The notes under the pieces: generated by a model
Told to the model about the DNA's origin: nothing
What the model saw: the letters and a program-made list of their open reading frames with translations, nothing else
Databases searched by the model: none
Program-made: the position numbers and the translations under genes
Shown here: positions 1 through 6,526 of the stretch, piece after piece
Layout: each line of letters starts with the position of its first letter
Position numbering within the stretch: the first letter of the stretch is position 1
NCBI GenBank assembly: GCA_016184445.1
Contig: JACPCT010000005.1
Coordinates: 1-7,932 of the forward strand
Length of the DNA stretch: 7,932 bases
Direction of reading: 5' to 3'
From: Candidatus Tectimicrobiota bacterium
Lineage (GTDB): Bacteria; UBA8248

Positions 1-638
1 ACCCTTCCCTTCGTGACGATGTTCACCCGGTCCACCACCTTCAGGGCGAAGGGGGTGTTCTGCTCGACGAGGAGGATGGAGAGGCCCTCCTCCCTGAGCT
101 TGCGGATGGCGTCGCCCAGGTGCTGGATGATGAGGGGGGCGAGGCCCTCGGAGGGCTCGTCCAGGATGAGGCAGGCGGGGTTGGTCATGAGCGCGCGGGC
201 GATGGCGAGCATCTGCTGCTCGCCGCCCGAGAGCGAGCCCGCCCGCTGGGCGTGGCGCTCGCCCAGGCGGGGGAAGAGGCCGTAGACGGCGCCGAAGTCC
301 CAGCGGCTCTTGCCGTCGCGCGCCTGGTGGGCCACCAGCAGGTTCTCGCGCACGGTGAGGGTGGGGAAGACGCGCCGGCCCTGGGGGCAGAGGCCGATGC
401 CCATGTTGCAGGTCTCGAAGCTGGGGGTGTGGGTGATGTCCTGGCCCCGGAAGGTGATCTTCCCCTCGCGGGGGGGGACGAAGCCCATGATGGAGTTGAT
501 GAGGGTGGTCTTCCCCATGCCGTTGCGGCCGAGGACGCCCAGCGCCTCCCCCTCGCGCACCTCGAGGCTCAGGCCCTGGAGGATGTAGGAGTCGCCGTAG
601 TAGGTGTGGATGTCCTGAACGGATAGCAGCGCCGCCAC
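1..638 (-). CDS. livF: Branched-chain amino acid/amide ABC transporter ATPase LivF (3' end cut by window edge)
   Basis: Second cytoplasmic ATPase of a Liv/HAAT-type importer; it pairs with LivG to drive uptake through LivH and LivM. Visible motifs: Walker A GRNGMGKTT at residues 37-45, signature LSGGEQQM at 136-143, Walker B LILDE at 157-161, and VEQN at 191-194, where LivF proteins usually carry Q instead of the switch histidine. The N-terminal HTYYGDS stretch is typical of LivF. I chose the GTG at 638: it lies four bases after the livG stop and follows a GGGGAAGGG ribosome site, and the family's beta-strand 1 starts at once (LLSVQDI). 212 residues are present. Family members are usually about 235 long, so roughly 20-25 C-terminal residues lie outside the window. 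It is the last visible gene of the operon and has no internal defect. Confidence 0.95.
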   Translation of the reverse strand, partial: MAALLSVQDIHTYYGDSYILQGLSLEVREGEALGVLGRNGMGKTTLINSIMGFVPPREGKITFRGQDITHTPSFETCNMGIGLCPQGRRVFPTLTVRENLLVAHQARDGKSRWDFGAVYGLFPRLGERHAQRAGSLSGGEQQMLAIARALMTNPACLILDEPSEGLAPLIIQHLGDAIRKLREEGLSILLVEQNTPFALKVVDRVNIVTKGR

Positions 639-642
639 GGCC

Positions 643-1395
643 TCAGCCCTTCCCCAGGTAGATCTCGTTGACCTGCTGATCGTTGCGCACCTGGTCGCTC
701 GGCCCCTCGAGGAGCACCTTGCCGTAGTGGAGGACCGTGATCTGGGAGACCACGCCGAAGAGGACGTCCAGGTCGTGCTCGATGATGAGGATGGAGAGGT
801 CCTTGTCGAGCGAGTTGAGGAAATCGGCCATCTCGCGCGACTCGCCCGTGGCGAGGCCGGCCGAGGGCTCGTCCAGCAGGAGCACCTTGGGGTCGCTGGC
901 CAGGCCGAGGACGACCTCGAGCTGGCGCTGCTCGCCGTGGGAGAGGTTGCGGACCTGCTGGTCCCGCAGGTGCCAGAAGTTCACGTCCGTCAGGAGCTTC
1001 TCCGCCTTCTCGTAGACGTCCTTGTAGGAGGCGAGGGGCCGGAACATCATCAGCTTCATGCGGCGCAGGCCCTGGACCGCGAGCAGGACGTTGTCGAGCA
1101 CCGTCAGCTTGGGGAAGAGGCTGGTGATCTGGAAGGTCCTCGCCATCCCCATGGCCGTCCGCTTGTGGGTGGGCCAGCGGGTGACGTCCTGGCCGAAGAG
1201 GGAGATTCGGCCCGAGGTGGTGGGCAGGACGCCCGTGATGAGGTTGAAGAGGGTGGTCTTGCCCGCCCCGTTCGGCCCCAGGATGCCGTGCCGGCCGCCC
1301 TCGCGCAGGCGCAGGTTCACGTCCTCGACGGCGTGAAGGCCGCCGAACTGCTTCGAGACGGCCTCGAGCTCCAATCGGGGCTGCGTTTCGGCCAC
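643..1395 (-). CDS. livG: Branched-chain amino acid/amide ABC transporter ATPase LivG
   Basis: Cytoplasmic ATPase partner of LivF. From the chosen GTG start it has 250 residues, close to the usual LivG length of about 255. Motifs: Walker A GPNGAGKTT near residues 40-48, Q-loop glutamine near 89, signature LSHGEQRQ near 151-158, Walker B VLLLDE near 171-176, and switch histidine in IIEHDLD near 207. The C-terminal extension (HYGKVLLEGPSDQVRND) is typical of LivG. An in-frame TTG at 1428 would add 11 residues, but GTG 1395 has a clear GAGAGGGAG site a few bases upstream and begins where family similarity begins. The stop is four bases before livF, so the two are probably translationally coupled. 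The gene is separated from the binding-protein gene by an 85-base gap holding a strong hairpin. Confidence 0.95.
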   Translation of the reverse strand: MAETQPRLELEAVSKQFGGLHAVEDVNLRLREGGRHGILGPNGAGKTTLFNLITGVLPTTSGRISLFGQDVTRWPTHKRTAMGMARTFQITSLFPKLTVLDNVLLAVQGLRRMKLMMFRPLASYKDVYEKAEKLLTDVNFWHLRDQQVRNLSHGEQRQLEVVLGLASDPKVLLLDEPSAGLATGESREMADFLNSLDKDLSILIIEHDLDVLFGVVSQITVLHYGKVLLEGPSDQVRNDQQVNEIYLGKG

Positions 1396-1432
1396 GTGCT
1401 CCCTCTCTTCTGTTCCGGGGGCGGACAAGGGA

Positions 1433-1465
1433 CCGCCGCCCGGAGGGCGCGCCTCCGGGCGGCGG
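1433..1465 (-). promoter_or_regulatory. Strong intercistronic hairpin between binding-protein gene and livG
   Basis: Perfect 14-bp inverted repeat: arms 1433-1446 and 1452-1465, 5-base loop, nearly all G/C. It starts 15 bases past the stop codon of the binding-protein gene. On the minus strand the bases after the stem are not a T run, so it is not a classic rho-independent terminator. Such hairpins after the binding-protein gene of ABC operons are known to protect the upstream message from 3' exonucleases, or to attenuate read-through, so that the binding protein is made in excess over the membrane parts. That role here is inferred. Confidence 0.7.
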
Positions 1466-1480
1466 GGCCCATCTGTCCGC

Positions 1481-2737
1481 TTACTGCCCGCAGAATTTGC
1501 AGGGCGGGAAATCCTTGTCGTACACGGGGTGCTTCAGGAAATCCTCCGGCTTGTAGTTCCAGAACTGGCTCACCGCGGGGTAGGTCTTGATGACGACGTT
1601 CCACAGCGAGTTGGCCTTGACGCCCAGGTTGTTGCGGTCGCCGGGGACGCGCTCGACCTTGCGGATGTAGCAGTTCTGCACGGGGTTGGCGTAGGAGTCG
1701 AGGTAGACCGGGCCCCGGATGGCGTCCACGCGGATTTTCTTCAGCTCTTCGAGCCAGACCTCGATCTTATCGGGGTTGTAGCCGGTCCGCTTGAGCGCCT
1801 CGTTGATGTAGAGCGCCGCGGTGAAGGAGTTCTCGGCGTAGTAGGAGGCCATCTTCCCGAAGCGCTTCTGGAAGTCCTTGACGAAGGCGTGGTTCTTCGG
1901 GGTGTCGATGGCCGCGCTGTAGTGGGAGGTGGTGACGTAGCCGATGGCCTCGTCCCCCATATTGGGGAGGATGAACTCGTCCGTGCTCGTCGTGCCGCCC
2001 AGGAGTGCCATCTTGAAGCCCGCCGCCTTGAACTGCTTGGGGAAGGCGAGGGACATGGGGCCCACCATGAGGGCGTAGACCGCGTCCACGTTCCGGGGGA
2101 TCAGCGGCAGGTAGGGGCCGAAGTCCACGGTGCCCAGCCTGGGCCAGACCTTGGCGACGACCTTGCCGCCCTTGTCCTCGAAGCCCCGCTGGAAGCCGCC
2201 CACCGACTCGTAGCCGAAGGCGTAGTCGGCGCCCACGGTGGCGATGCGGCGGTGGCCCTGCTCATAGGCCCAGTCGCCCAGGGCGTGCTGGCACTGGCCG
2301 CTCGTGAAGCTCAGCCGGGCGTAGTACTTGTGCCTCTTGCGCTGGGTCTGGTCCTCGCCCGCCGGGGCGGGGGAGAGGTAGGGGCGCTTGAACTGGTCCG
2401 CCACCGGGGCGAGGGCGTAGCCCGTGGGCGCCAGGAGGCCGCCCAGGAAGACGTGCACCTTGTCCCGCTGGATGAGCTTCTGGGCCTTGGCCACGGCCAG
2501 GGCCGGCTTGGCCTCGTAGTCCTCGGCGGTGAACTTCACCGTGAGGGGGCCCATCTTGTACTTGTTCTGCTCCAGGTACAAGATGAAGCCGTTGACCTGG
2601 TCCTTGCCCACCTGGGCGAAGGGCCCCGTCAGCGGCGCGATGAAGCCGATGCGGACTTCCCGGGGGGCTCCCTGCGCCGCTCCCGCGCCGAGCGCGAGGC
2701 CGGCCGCTGCGAGTAAGACGAGCCATTTCGCTTTCAT
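1481..2737 (-). CDS. Liv/HAAT-type periplasmic substrate-binding protein (Peripla_BP_6 family)
   Basis: Secreted ligand-binding protein of the importer, 418 residues. Residues 1-24 are a signal peptide: KAK at the N-terminus, a hydrophobic core rich in L/A/G, and likely cleavage around AQGA at 21-24; there is no lipobox cysteine. The mature protein opens with VRIGFIAPLTGPFA, the family hallmark, followed by two Rossmann-like lobes (GADYAFGYESVGGFQRGF around 169-186; YAENSFTAALYINEAL around 300-315). I chose ATG 2737 because GGGAGGA (2744-2750) lies six bases upstream and the signal peptide then starts directly. ATG 2743 is too close to that site, and ATG 2794 would bury the signal sequence. 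The ligand cannot be read off: the family covers branched-chain amino acids, amides, urea and aromatic acids. Oddities: four cysteines (149, 356, 413, 416), the last two a CxxC at the extreme C-terminus. It is the third gene of the operon rather than first or last. Confidence 0.93.
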   Translation of the reverse strand: MKAKWLVLLAAAGLALGAGAAQGAPREVRIGFIAPLTGPFAQVGKDQVNGFILYLEQNKYKMGPLTVKFTAEDYEAKPALAVAKAQKLIQRDKVHVFLGGLLAPTGYALAPVADQFKRPYLSPAPAGEDQTQRKRHKYYARLSFTSGQCQHALGDWAYEQGHRRIATVGADYAFGYESVGGFQRGFEDKGGKVVAKVWPRLGTVDFGPYLPLIPRNVDAVYALMVGPMSLAFPKQFKAAGFKMALLGGTTSTDEFILPNMGDEAIGYVTTSHYSAAIDTPKNHAFVKDFQKRFGKMASYYAENSFTAALYINEALKRTGYNPDKIEVWLEELKKIRVDAIRGPVYLDSYANPVQNCYIRKVERVPGDRNNLGVKANSLWNVVIKTYPAVSQFWNYKPEDFLKHPVYDKDFPPCKFCGQ

Positions 2738-2743
2738 GGTCAT

Positions 2744-2750
2744 TCCTCCC
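2744..2750 (-). promoter_or_regulatory. Ribosome binding site that fixes the binding-protein start
   Basis: GGGAGGA on the minus strand, six bases before ATG 2737. It decides between three in-frame ATGs (2794, 2743, 2737) in favour of 2737. The near-consensus site suits a protein needed in excess over its membrane partners. Confidence 0.7.
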
Positions 2751-2818
2751 GTGATGGGAATGGTTAGCCCTCGCGCGCGGCTCTGCTTGCGCATGGGGCG
2801 GATCGCTCCTTCCGGCGG

Positions 2819-3832
2819 CTACGTGCGGATCTCCTCCGGCTGTTTCTGGACCCGGGGGATGGCCGCGCCGGCCTCCCTTCCCGCCTTCCGCCAGGCCAGA
2901 AGGCCCTCGACCTTGCCCAGGATGCCCTCCCGGGCGTAGAGGATGGTGATGATGTAGGTGGCCCCCAGGATCAGGTACCACCGCTCGATGAAGGTGCTCA
3001 CCCAGTACCGCAGGAACATGACGATCGCCGCCCCGATGGCGGGCCCCACCAGGGTGGCCGGGCCTCCCAGGGCCACCATGAGGAGGGCTTCCACCGAGGT
3101 CACCAGCTCCACGTCGGTCGGCGCGATGAACCGGTTCAGCATCGCCCAAAGGACGCCGGAGATGCCGGCGAAGGTCCCGGAGATCACGAACGCCAGGTAC
3201 TTGTGCAGCCAGGTATTATAACCCAGCATCTTCATCCGGGCTTCCCCCTCGCGGATGCCGACGAGGGTCTTGCCGAAGGGGCTCTTGACCAGGAGGTAGA
3301 GGAGCCCCAGGCAGATCAGGAAGACGCCCAGCGTGAAGTAGAAGAACGCGACGGGATTCTGCAGGGAGATGCCGAAAAGGGGAGGGGGGAGGATGCCCGC
3401 GATGCCGTTGTCCCCGCCCGTGACCGTGTGCCAGCGGTAGGCCAGCCCCCATACCACCATCGAGAAGGAAAGCGTGATCATGAGGAAGTACACCCCCACC
3501 GCCCGGATGGCCAGGAAGCCCAGGAACGCCGCGACGAGGAAGGAGAGGCCGAGGCCCGCGCCGAACAGCGTGAGGAGGCCCACCCCTTTCACCTTGGTGA
3601 CCAGGATGGCGGTGGAGTAGGCGCCGAAGGCGAAGTAGACGCCATGCCCCATGGACCGGAGCCCGGTGTAGCCCATCAGGATGTCCAGGCTCATCGCCAT
3701 GATGGCGAACACGAGGGCGCGGGTGATGATGGTTTGCGTGTAGTCGTCAAAGAAGGGCGTGACGGCACCCAGGGCGCCGAAGGCGGCGATCACCCAAAAG
3801 ACCTGCTTCAGCTCGGAGGAGAGCCGGCTCAC
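2819..3832 (-). CDS. livM: Branched-chain amino acid/amide ABC transporter permease LivM
   Basis: Inner-membrane permease, 337 residues, in the usual LivM range. Several hydrophobic spans are evident (about 11-25, 36-55, 63-78, 86-107, 112-132, 161-182, 212-231, 245-275, 285-300). LivM hallmarks are MSLDILMGYTGLRSMGHG (47-64), TGGDNGIAG (138-146), the cytoplasmic EAA-type loop SPFGKTLVGIREGEARMKM (184-202) that docks on the ATPases, and VALGGPATLVGPAIGA (253-268). The tail after about 305 is charged and probably cytoplasmic. The start is GTG 3832, three bases after the livH stop, with GGGAGGGG upstream. This coupling fits a permease heterodimer with LivH. Followed by an 81-base gap to the binding-protein gene. 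Confidence 0.95.
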   Translation of the reverse strand: MSRLSSELKQVFWVIAAFGALGAVTPFFDDYTQTIITRALVFAIMAMSLDILMGYTGLRSMGHGVYFAFGAYSTAILVTKVKGVGLLTLFGAGLGLSFLVAAFLGFLAIRAVGVYFLMITLSFSMVVWGLAYRWHTVTGGDNGIAGILPPPLFGISLQNPVAFFYFTLGVFLICLGLLYLLVKSPFGKTLVGIREGEARMKMLGYNTWLHKYLAFVISGTFAGISGVLWAMLNRFIAPTDVELVTSVEALLMVALGGPATLVGPAIGAAIVMFLRYWVSTFIERWYLILGATYIITILYAREGILGKVEGLLAWRKAGREAGAAIPRVQKQPEEIRT

Positions 3833-3835
3833 GGC

Positions 3836-4717
3836 TCAGCCCCTCCCAAAGAGCCCGGTGGGCTTGACCGCGAGGATGATGGCCATGGGGGCGAAGAGGG
3901 CGAAGTAGGAGAGCTCGGGGAAGAGCGCCGTGCCGAAGTTGTCCATGAAGCCCACCACGATGCTCCCGACGACCGCGCCCGTCAGGCTCCCCAGCCCCCC
4001 GATGATGACCACGGCGAAGGCGTAGGGGAGGACCTGGAAGTCGATGCCGGGCGAGACCCCGAGGAAGGAGCCCCCCACCACCCCGCCCATGGCCGAGAGG
4101 AACACCCCCAGGCCGTAGATGCTCATCTGGACGATGTTGGTGTTGATGCCGATGCCGCGCGCCATCTGGGGGTCGTCCACCGTGGCGCGCACGATGGCCC
4201 CGGCCCGGGTCCGCTCGATGGCGAAGTAGAGGATGGCCCACACCAGGACCGCCGCGAGGATCATGAAGGCCCGGTAGCGGGGGAAGGAGATGCCGCCGAT
4301 GACCGTGCTGTCGTCCAGGGGCCAGGGGCGGTGGAGCATGTAGTTGTCCCCCGTCCAGATGATGATGTTGGAGTCGAAGAGGATGAAGGCGAAGCCGACG
4401 GTGACGAGCACCTGGGCCACGGTGTCCTGCCCCAGGCGGCGCAGGAAGTAGCGCTCGATGAACATGGAGAGCAGGGCCACGACGCCGCCCCCCACCACCA
4501 TCGCCACCGGGAGGGTCCAGAACGCGGTGCCGATCACCCGGTAAACGGTGAGGGCCATGTACCCCCCCAGCAGGAAGAAGGCGGCGTGGGCGAGGTTCAC
4601 GATCCGCATGACGCCGAAGATGATCGAGAGCCCGCTCGCCAGAAGGAACAAGAGCGCCGCGTAGGAGAGGCTGTTGAAGCTCAACTCGATGAAATTTTTG
4701 AGGTTGAAAACAGCCAT
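3836..4717 (-). CDS. livH: Branched-chain amino acid/amide ABC transporter permease LivH
   Basis: Inner-membrane permease, 293 residues, normal for LivH. The first span holds SGLSIIFGVMRIVNLAHAAFF (28-48), a LivH signature. The EAA-type coupling loop is TRAGAIVRATVDDPQMARG (170-188), followed by VIIGGLGSLTGAVVG (237-251) and the typical ending KPTGLFGRG (285-293). The frame is open further upstream, to an ATG at 4831, but that stretch (SSLPLGECDGASQRAGG...) has no membrane or family character. ATG 4717 has AGGTGA about eight bases upstream and starts right at the conserved N-terminus. First gene of the operon; its leader lies in the divergent region facing the amidohydrolase. Confidence 0.95.
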   Translation of the reverse strand: MAVFNLKNFIELSFNSLSYAALLFLLASGLSIIFGVMRIVNLAHAAFFLLGGYMALTVYRVIGTAFWTLPVAMVVGGGVVALLSMFIERYFLRRLGQDTVAQVLVTVGFAFILFDSNIIIWTGDNYMLHRPWPLDDSTVIGGISFPRYRAFMILAAVLVWAILYFAIERTRAGAIVRATVDDPQMARGIGINTNIVQMSIYGLGVFLSAMGGVVGGSFLGVSPGIDFQVLPYAFAVVIIGGLGSLTGAVVGSIVVGFMDNFGTALFPELSYFALFAPMAIILAVKPTGLFGRG

Positions 4718-4859
4718 TCGATTCTCACCTGCGACTTCGGCGGCCGGGCCAGGAATCCCAAGCGTACCCCCGCCCGCCCGCTGGGAAGCACCATCGCATT
4801 CGCCCAGGGGAAGGCTCGAATCCCCGAACAATCCGGAGGGCAGTCGCTAAGAGGGTTGT

Positions 4860-4888
4860 TTTCTCTCATGTTTCATGGGATTGGTCAA
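4860..4888 (-). promoter_or_regulatory. livHp: Candidate promoter for the liv operon
   Basis: On the minus strand TTGACC (4888-4883) is a five-of-six match to the sigma-70 -35 box. A 17-base spacer leads to GAGAAA (4865-4860), only a weak -10 match. Transcription from here would give a leader of about 135 bases before livH. The placement in the AT-richer part of the divergent region supports it, but the poor -10 keeps confidence low. Confidence 0.28.
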
Positions 4889-4913
4889 GGGGCAAAATGG
4901 ATCGGGGGGCTCC

Positions 4914-4943
4914 TTGATCCTCCCCTTCGCGGGAGAGTATGGA
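4914..4943 (+). promoter_or_regulatory. Candidate promoter for the amidohydrolase
   Basis: TTGATC (4914-4919) resembles a -35 box, and an 18-base spacer leads to TATGGA (4938-4943), three of six to the -10 consensus. It points right, towards the amidohydrolase start at 5022. Its -35 box lies back-to-back with the candidate liv -35 box, 25 bases apart, so one regulator bound between them could control both units. This is inference from motif spacing only. Confidence 0.28.
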
Positions 4944-5021
4944 TAACGGGTCCCGGGGTCTCCGCCTCGGGTGGGCTTCATCCGTTCCGGCCGTCCCGCC
5001 GCGGGCGGGGAGGAGCGGCGC

Positions 5022-6238
5022 GTGAGCCGTGAGCCAGGCGTGTCCAGGGTGGAGCGGGTGTTCCGGAACGCCCGGGCGGCGGCCGGGGGCCCCCTGGCCG
5101 ACCTGGCGGTGGGCGGCGGGAGGTTTCTCGCCGTGACGCCCGCCGCCGGCGCCCCCGCAGGGCCCCCCGGGGATGCCGGGCATCCCCCCATCGAAGAGGT
5201 GAACCTCGAGGGCCGGGTGGTGCTGCCCGGCTTCATCGAGAGCCACATCCACCTCGACAAGGCCTTCCTCGAGGAGCGCCGCCCGAACCTCTCGGGCACC
5301 CTGCGGGACGCCATCGCCATCACCCTCGAGCTCAAGCGCGCGGTCACCAAGGAGGACATCCGCCAGCGCTCCGAGCGGGCCCTCAGGCTCCTGCTCCGCC
5401 ACGGCACCACCCGGGCCCGCCTCCAGGTGGAGGTGGACCCGATCGTCCGCCTCCGGGGGATGGAGGCCGCCCTGGAGCTGCGCGAGGCCTGGCGGGGGAG
5501 GTTCGGCCTCCAGCTCGTCGTTTTCCCCCAGGAGGGCATCGAGCAGCAGCCCGGCACCGAAGGCCTCATGCGCGAGGCGATGCGCATGGGCGGGGACGCC
5601 GTGGGCGGCGTGCCCTACAACGACACGGACCCCGAGCGCCACCTCGACATCGTCTTCAAGCTGGCCGGGGAGTCCGGCAAGGGCGTGGACCTCCACCTCG
5701 ACTTCACCGACGACCCCGGGGACCGCCGCATCGAGTCCGTCTGCCGCCGCACCCTGGCCGCCGGCCTCCAGGGCCGGGTGGCCGTCGGGCACCTCACCTC
5801 CCTCGGCGCCATGGACGAGGGGACGATCGCCCGCATCGCCGGCCTCATCGCCGAAGCCGGCATCCACGTCCTCCCCCTCCCGGCCACCGACCTCTTTCTC
5901 TGCGGCCGGGGGCCCGTCCCCCCCCGCCACCGCAGCCTCACCCCCGTCAAGGCGCTCCTGCGGGCGGGGGCCAACGTCTCCATCGCCTCCAACAACATCC
6001 GCAACGCCTTCACCCCCTCGGGCCGCGGCGACCTATGTTCACCGCCAACGCCGCCAAGGTGCTGGGGGTGGAGGATCGCTACGGCATCGCCCCCGGCAAG
6101 GACGCCGACTTCACCGTCCTCGACACCCAGAACTACAACGACATCATCATCGACCAGCCCGAGAAGCGCTGGGTCGTCAAGGCCGGGCGGGTCGTCGTGG
6201 AGAATTTGCGGGAGACGCGGTGGGGGGAGGGGCTGTAG
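5022..6238 (+). pseudogene. Cytosine-deaminase-like metal-dependent amidohydrolase, disrupted by an internal frame-breaking deletion
   Basis: Amidohydrolase-superfamily enzyme related to CodA/AtzC, which hydrolyse C-N bonds of cyclic amides, pyrimidines or triazines in the cytoplasm. The first part (338 residues from GTG 5022) is well preserved: metal ligands HIHLDK (H75, H77), FPQEGI (169-173, with Q170 matching a CodA substrate-contact glutamine), H225 in DLHLDFTDD, and H257 in VGHLTS. Two CodA positions differ: catalytic Glu217 aligns with F228, and metal-binding Asp313 with N324 in SNNIRNAF. At about 6034 the frame breaks. The family's C-terminal end (FTANAAKVLG, GIAPGKDADFTVLD) resumes in another frame from 6035 to TAG 6238. 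About 24 residues of a conserved helix are missing, so roughly 73 bases were lost. GTG 5022 is chosen for GGGGAGGAG six bases upstream; GTG 4971 is possible. Without the break the protein would be about 430 residues. Divergent from livH, so possibly acting on the imported compound. A decayed gene or an assembly error would both fit. Confidence 0.85.
6030..6037 (+). other. Deletion/frameshift junction inside the amidohydrolase
   Basis: GAC CT followed directly by ATG. The upstream frame reads GRGDL and then loses all similarity. The downstream frame begins MFTANAAKVLG. In E. coli CodA about 24 residues separate the two equivalent positions, so the loss is one base more than a multiple of three, about 73 bases. 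No ribosome site precedes ATG 6035, so the downstream piece is not an independent gene. Confidence 0.75.
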
Positions 6239-6260
6239 GGGCGTATCGCCATACGCCCCT
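6237..6260. repeat. Perfect palindrome overlapping the amidohydrolase stop codon
   Basis: Ten-base arms 6237-6246 and 6251-6260 (AGGGGCGTAT / ATACGCCCCT) around a CGCC loop. Its left arm includes the last two bases of the TAG stop. The A run (6262-6268) follows it on the plus strand, the wrong orientation for a rho-independent terminator of the amidohydrolase. Compact palindromes of the form AGGGGCG...CGCCCCT are reminiscent of dispersed intergenic repeats in many bacteria, but a single copy here cannot show dispersal. Confidence 0.6.
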
Positions 6261-6261
6261 G

Positions 6262-6296
6262 AAAAAAATACGCGGAAGGGAAACCCGCCCCCGCGT
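6262..6296 (-). terminator. Rho-independent terminator of the DUF6883-DUF4926 unit
   Basis: On the minus strand the stem ACGCGG (6296-6291) pairs with CCGCGT (6275-6270). Inner G/C pairs around a TTT loop add stability. One A and seven Ts (6268-6262) follow. The stem begins at the last base of the DUF4926 stop codon. This has both parts of an intrinsic terminator and would stop transcription from running into the 3' end of the convergent amidohydrolase. Confidence 0.82.
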
Positions 6297-6526
6297 CAGG
6301 CGGTCGGGAGCGGCCGCGCGTGGGCGATCTCTCCGGGCGTGATGGCCCGCACCTGAGACGCCTGAAGCGAAACGACCGCGACCGTCTCGCCCTCCAGGGT
6401 CACGAATTCCACCTCGTAGCCCGCCCCCCCACGGTGGATCAGCACCACCGTGCCGATGTCGCCCCGCTCCAGGCCGTGCTCGGGCAGGCCGGCCGTCAGC
6501 ACCACGCTGTCGTGTTCCCGGATCAT
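6296..6526 (-). CDS. DUF4926 family small protein
   Basis: 76 residues, function unknown. It matches the DUF4926 pattern as I recall it: VVLT near the start (8-11), PEHGLERGDIGTVV (15-28), a GG turn (33-34), YEVEFVTLEGETVAVVSL (37-54), and an ending with QVR and EIAHAR. The short alternating hydrophobic strands with GD/GG turns suggest a small SH3-like beta barrel; this is inference. ATG 6526 overlaps the stop of the upstream DUF6883 gene by four bases (ATGA), with an AAGGGG ribosome site inside that gene, so the two are translationally coupled. A terminator follows directly. The frame is open further upstream, but that stretch lies over the DUF6883 gene and is not coding. Partner-protein or antitoxin-like roles are possible but unproven. 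Confidence 0.88.
   Translation of the reverse strand: MIREHDSVVLTAGLPEHGLERGDIGTVVLIHRGGAGYEVEFVTLEGETVAVVSLQASQVRAITPGEIAHARPLPTA

Larger units (their letters stand above)
4718..5021. other. Divergent intergenic region between livH and the amidohydrolase
   Basis: About 304 bases with no convincing gene, although several frames stay open because of high GC. It must hold the promoters of both divergent units. The stretch 4850-4960 is clearly more AT-rich than its surroundings, as expected for promoter DNA. Inside it TCAAGG (4885-4890) and CCTTGA (4912-4917) form an inverted repeat with a 21-base spacer, and GGATC (4899-4903) and GATCC (4916-4920) form a second; either could be an operator. 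Near the right end a small hairpin (CCCGCC 4995-5000, GGCGGG 5004-5009) abuts the amidohydrolase ribosome site at 5007-5015. I recognise no known riboswitch. Confidence 0.6.

Noticed and set aside
1529..2716. Plus-strand open frame opposite the binding-protein gene
   Set aside because: Antisense to a gene with a signal peptide and a clear family match; composition is typical of a GC-rich antisense shadow.
4718..4850. Riboswitch or attenuator in the livH leader
   Set aside because: I could match no known riboswitch core, leader peptide or anti-terminator pair; only scattered GC-rich short repeats.
3203..5032. Long plus-strand open frame opposite livM and livH
   Set aside because: Its product is low-complexity D/E/G/H/R-rich sequence with no domain, and it is fully antisense to two clear permease genes. 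It is a by-product of high GC at third codon positions.
4866..5930. Minus-strand open frame opposite the amidohydrolase
   Set aside because: Repetitive G/A/E/H-rich product without motifs, while the plus strand encodes conserved metal-binding motifs.
6222..6242. G-quadruplex-like G runs at the end of the amidohydrolase
   Set aside because: Runs of G are expected at this GC content, and part of the last run belongs to the palindrome; no support for a specific role.
6237..6268. Terminator for the amidohydrolase on the plus strand
   Set aside because: The palindrome is followed by A residues, not T residues, on the plus strand; the T run serves the minus-strand hairpin at 6270-6296.
6036..6356. 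Continuation of the amidohydrolase N-terminal frame past the break
   Set aside because: The sequence after GRGDL turns into a P/S/T/R-rich string with no family similarity, whereas the correct C-terminus is in the neighbouring frame. The extra residues would be an aberrant tail.
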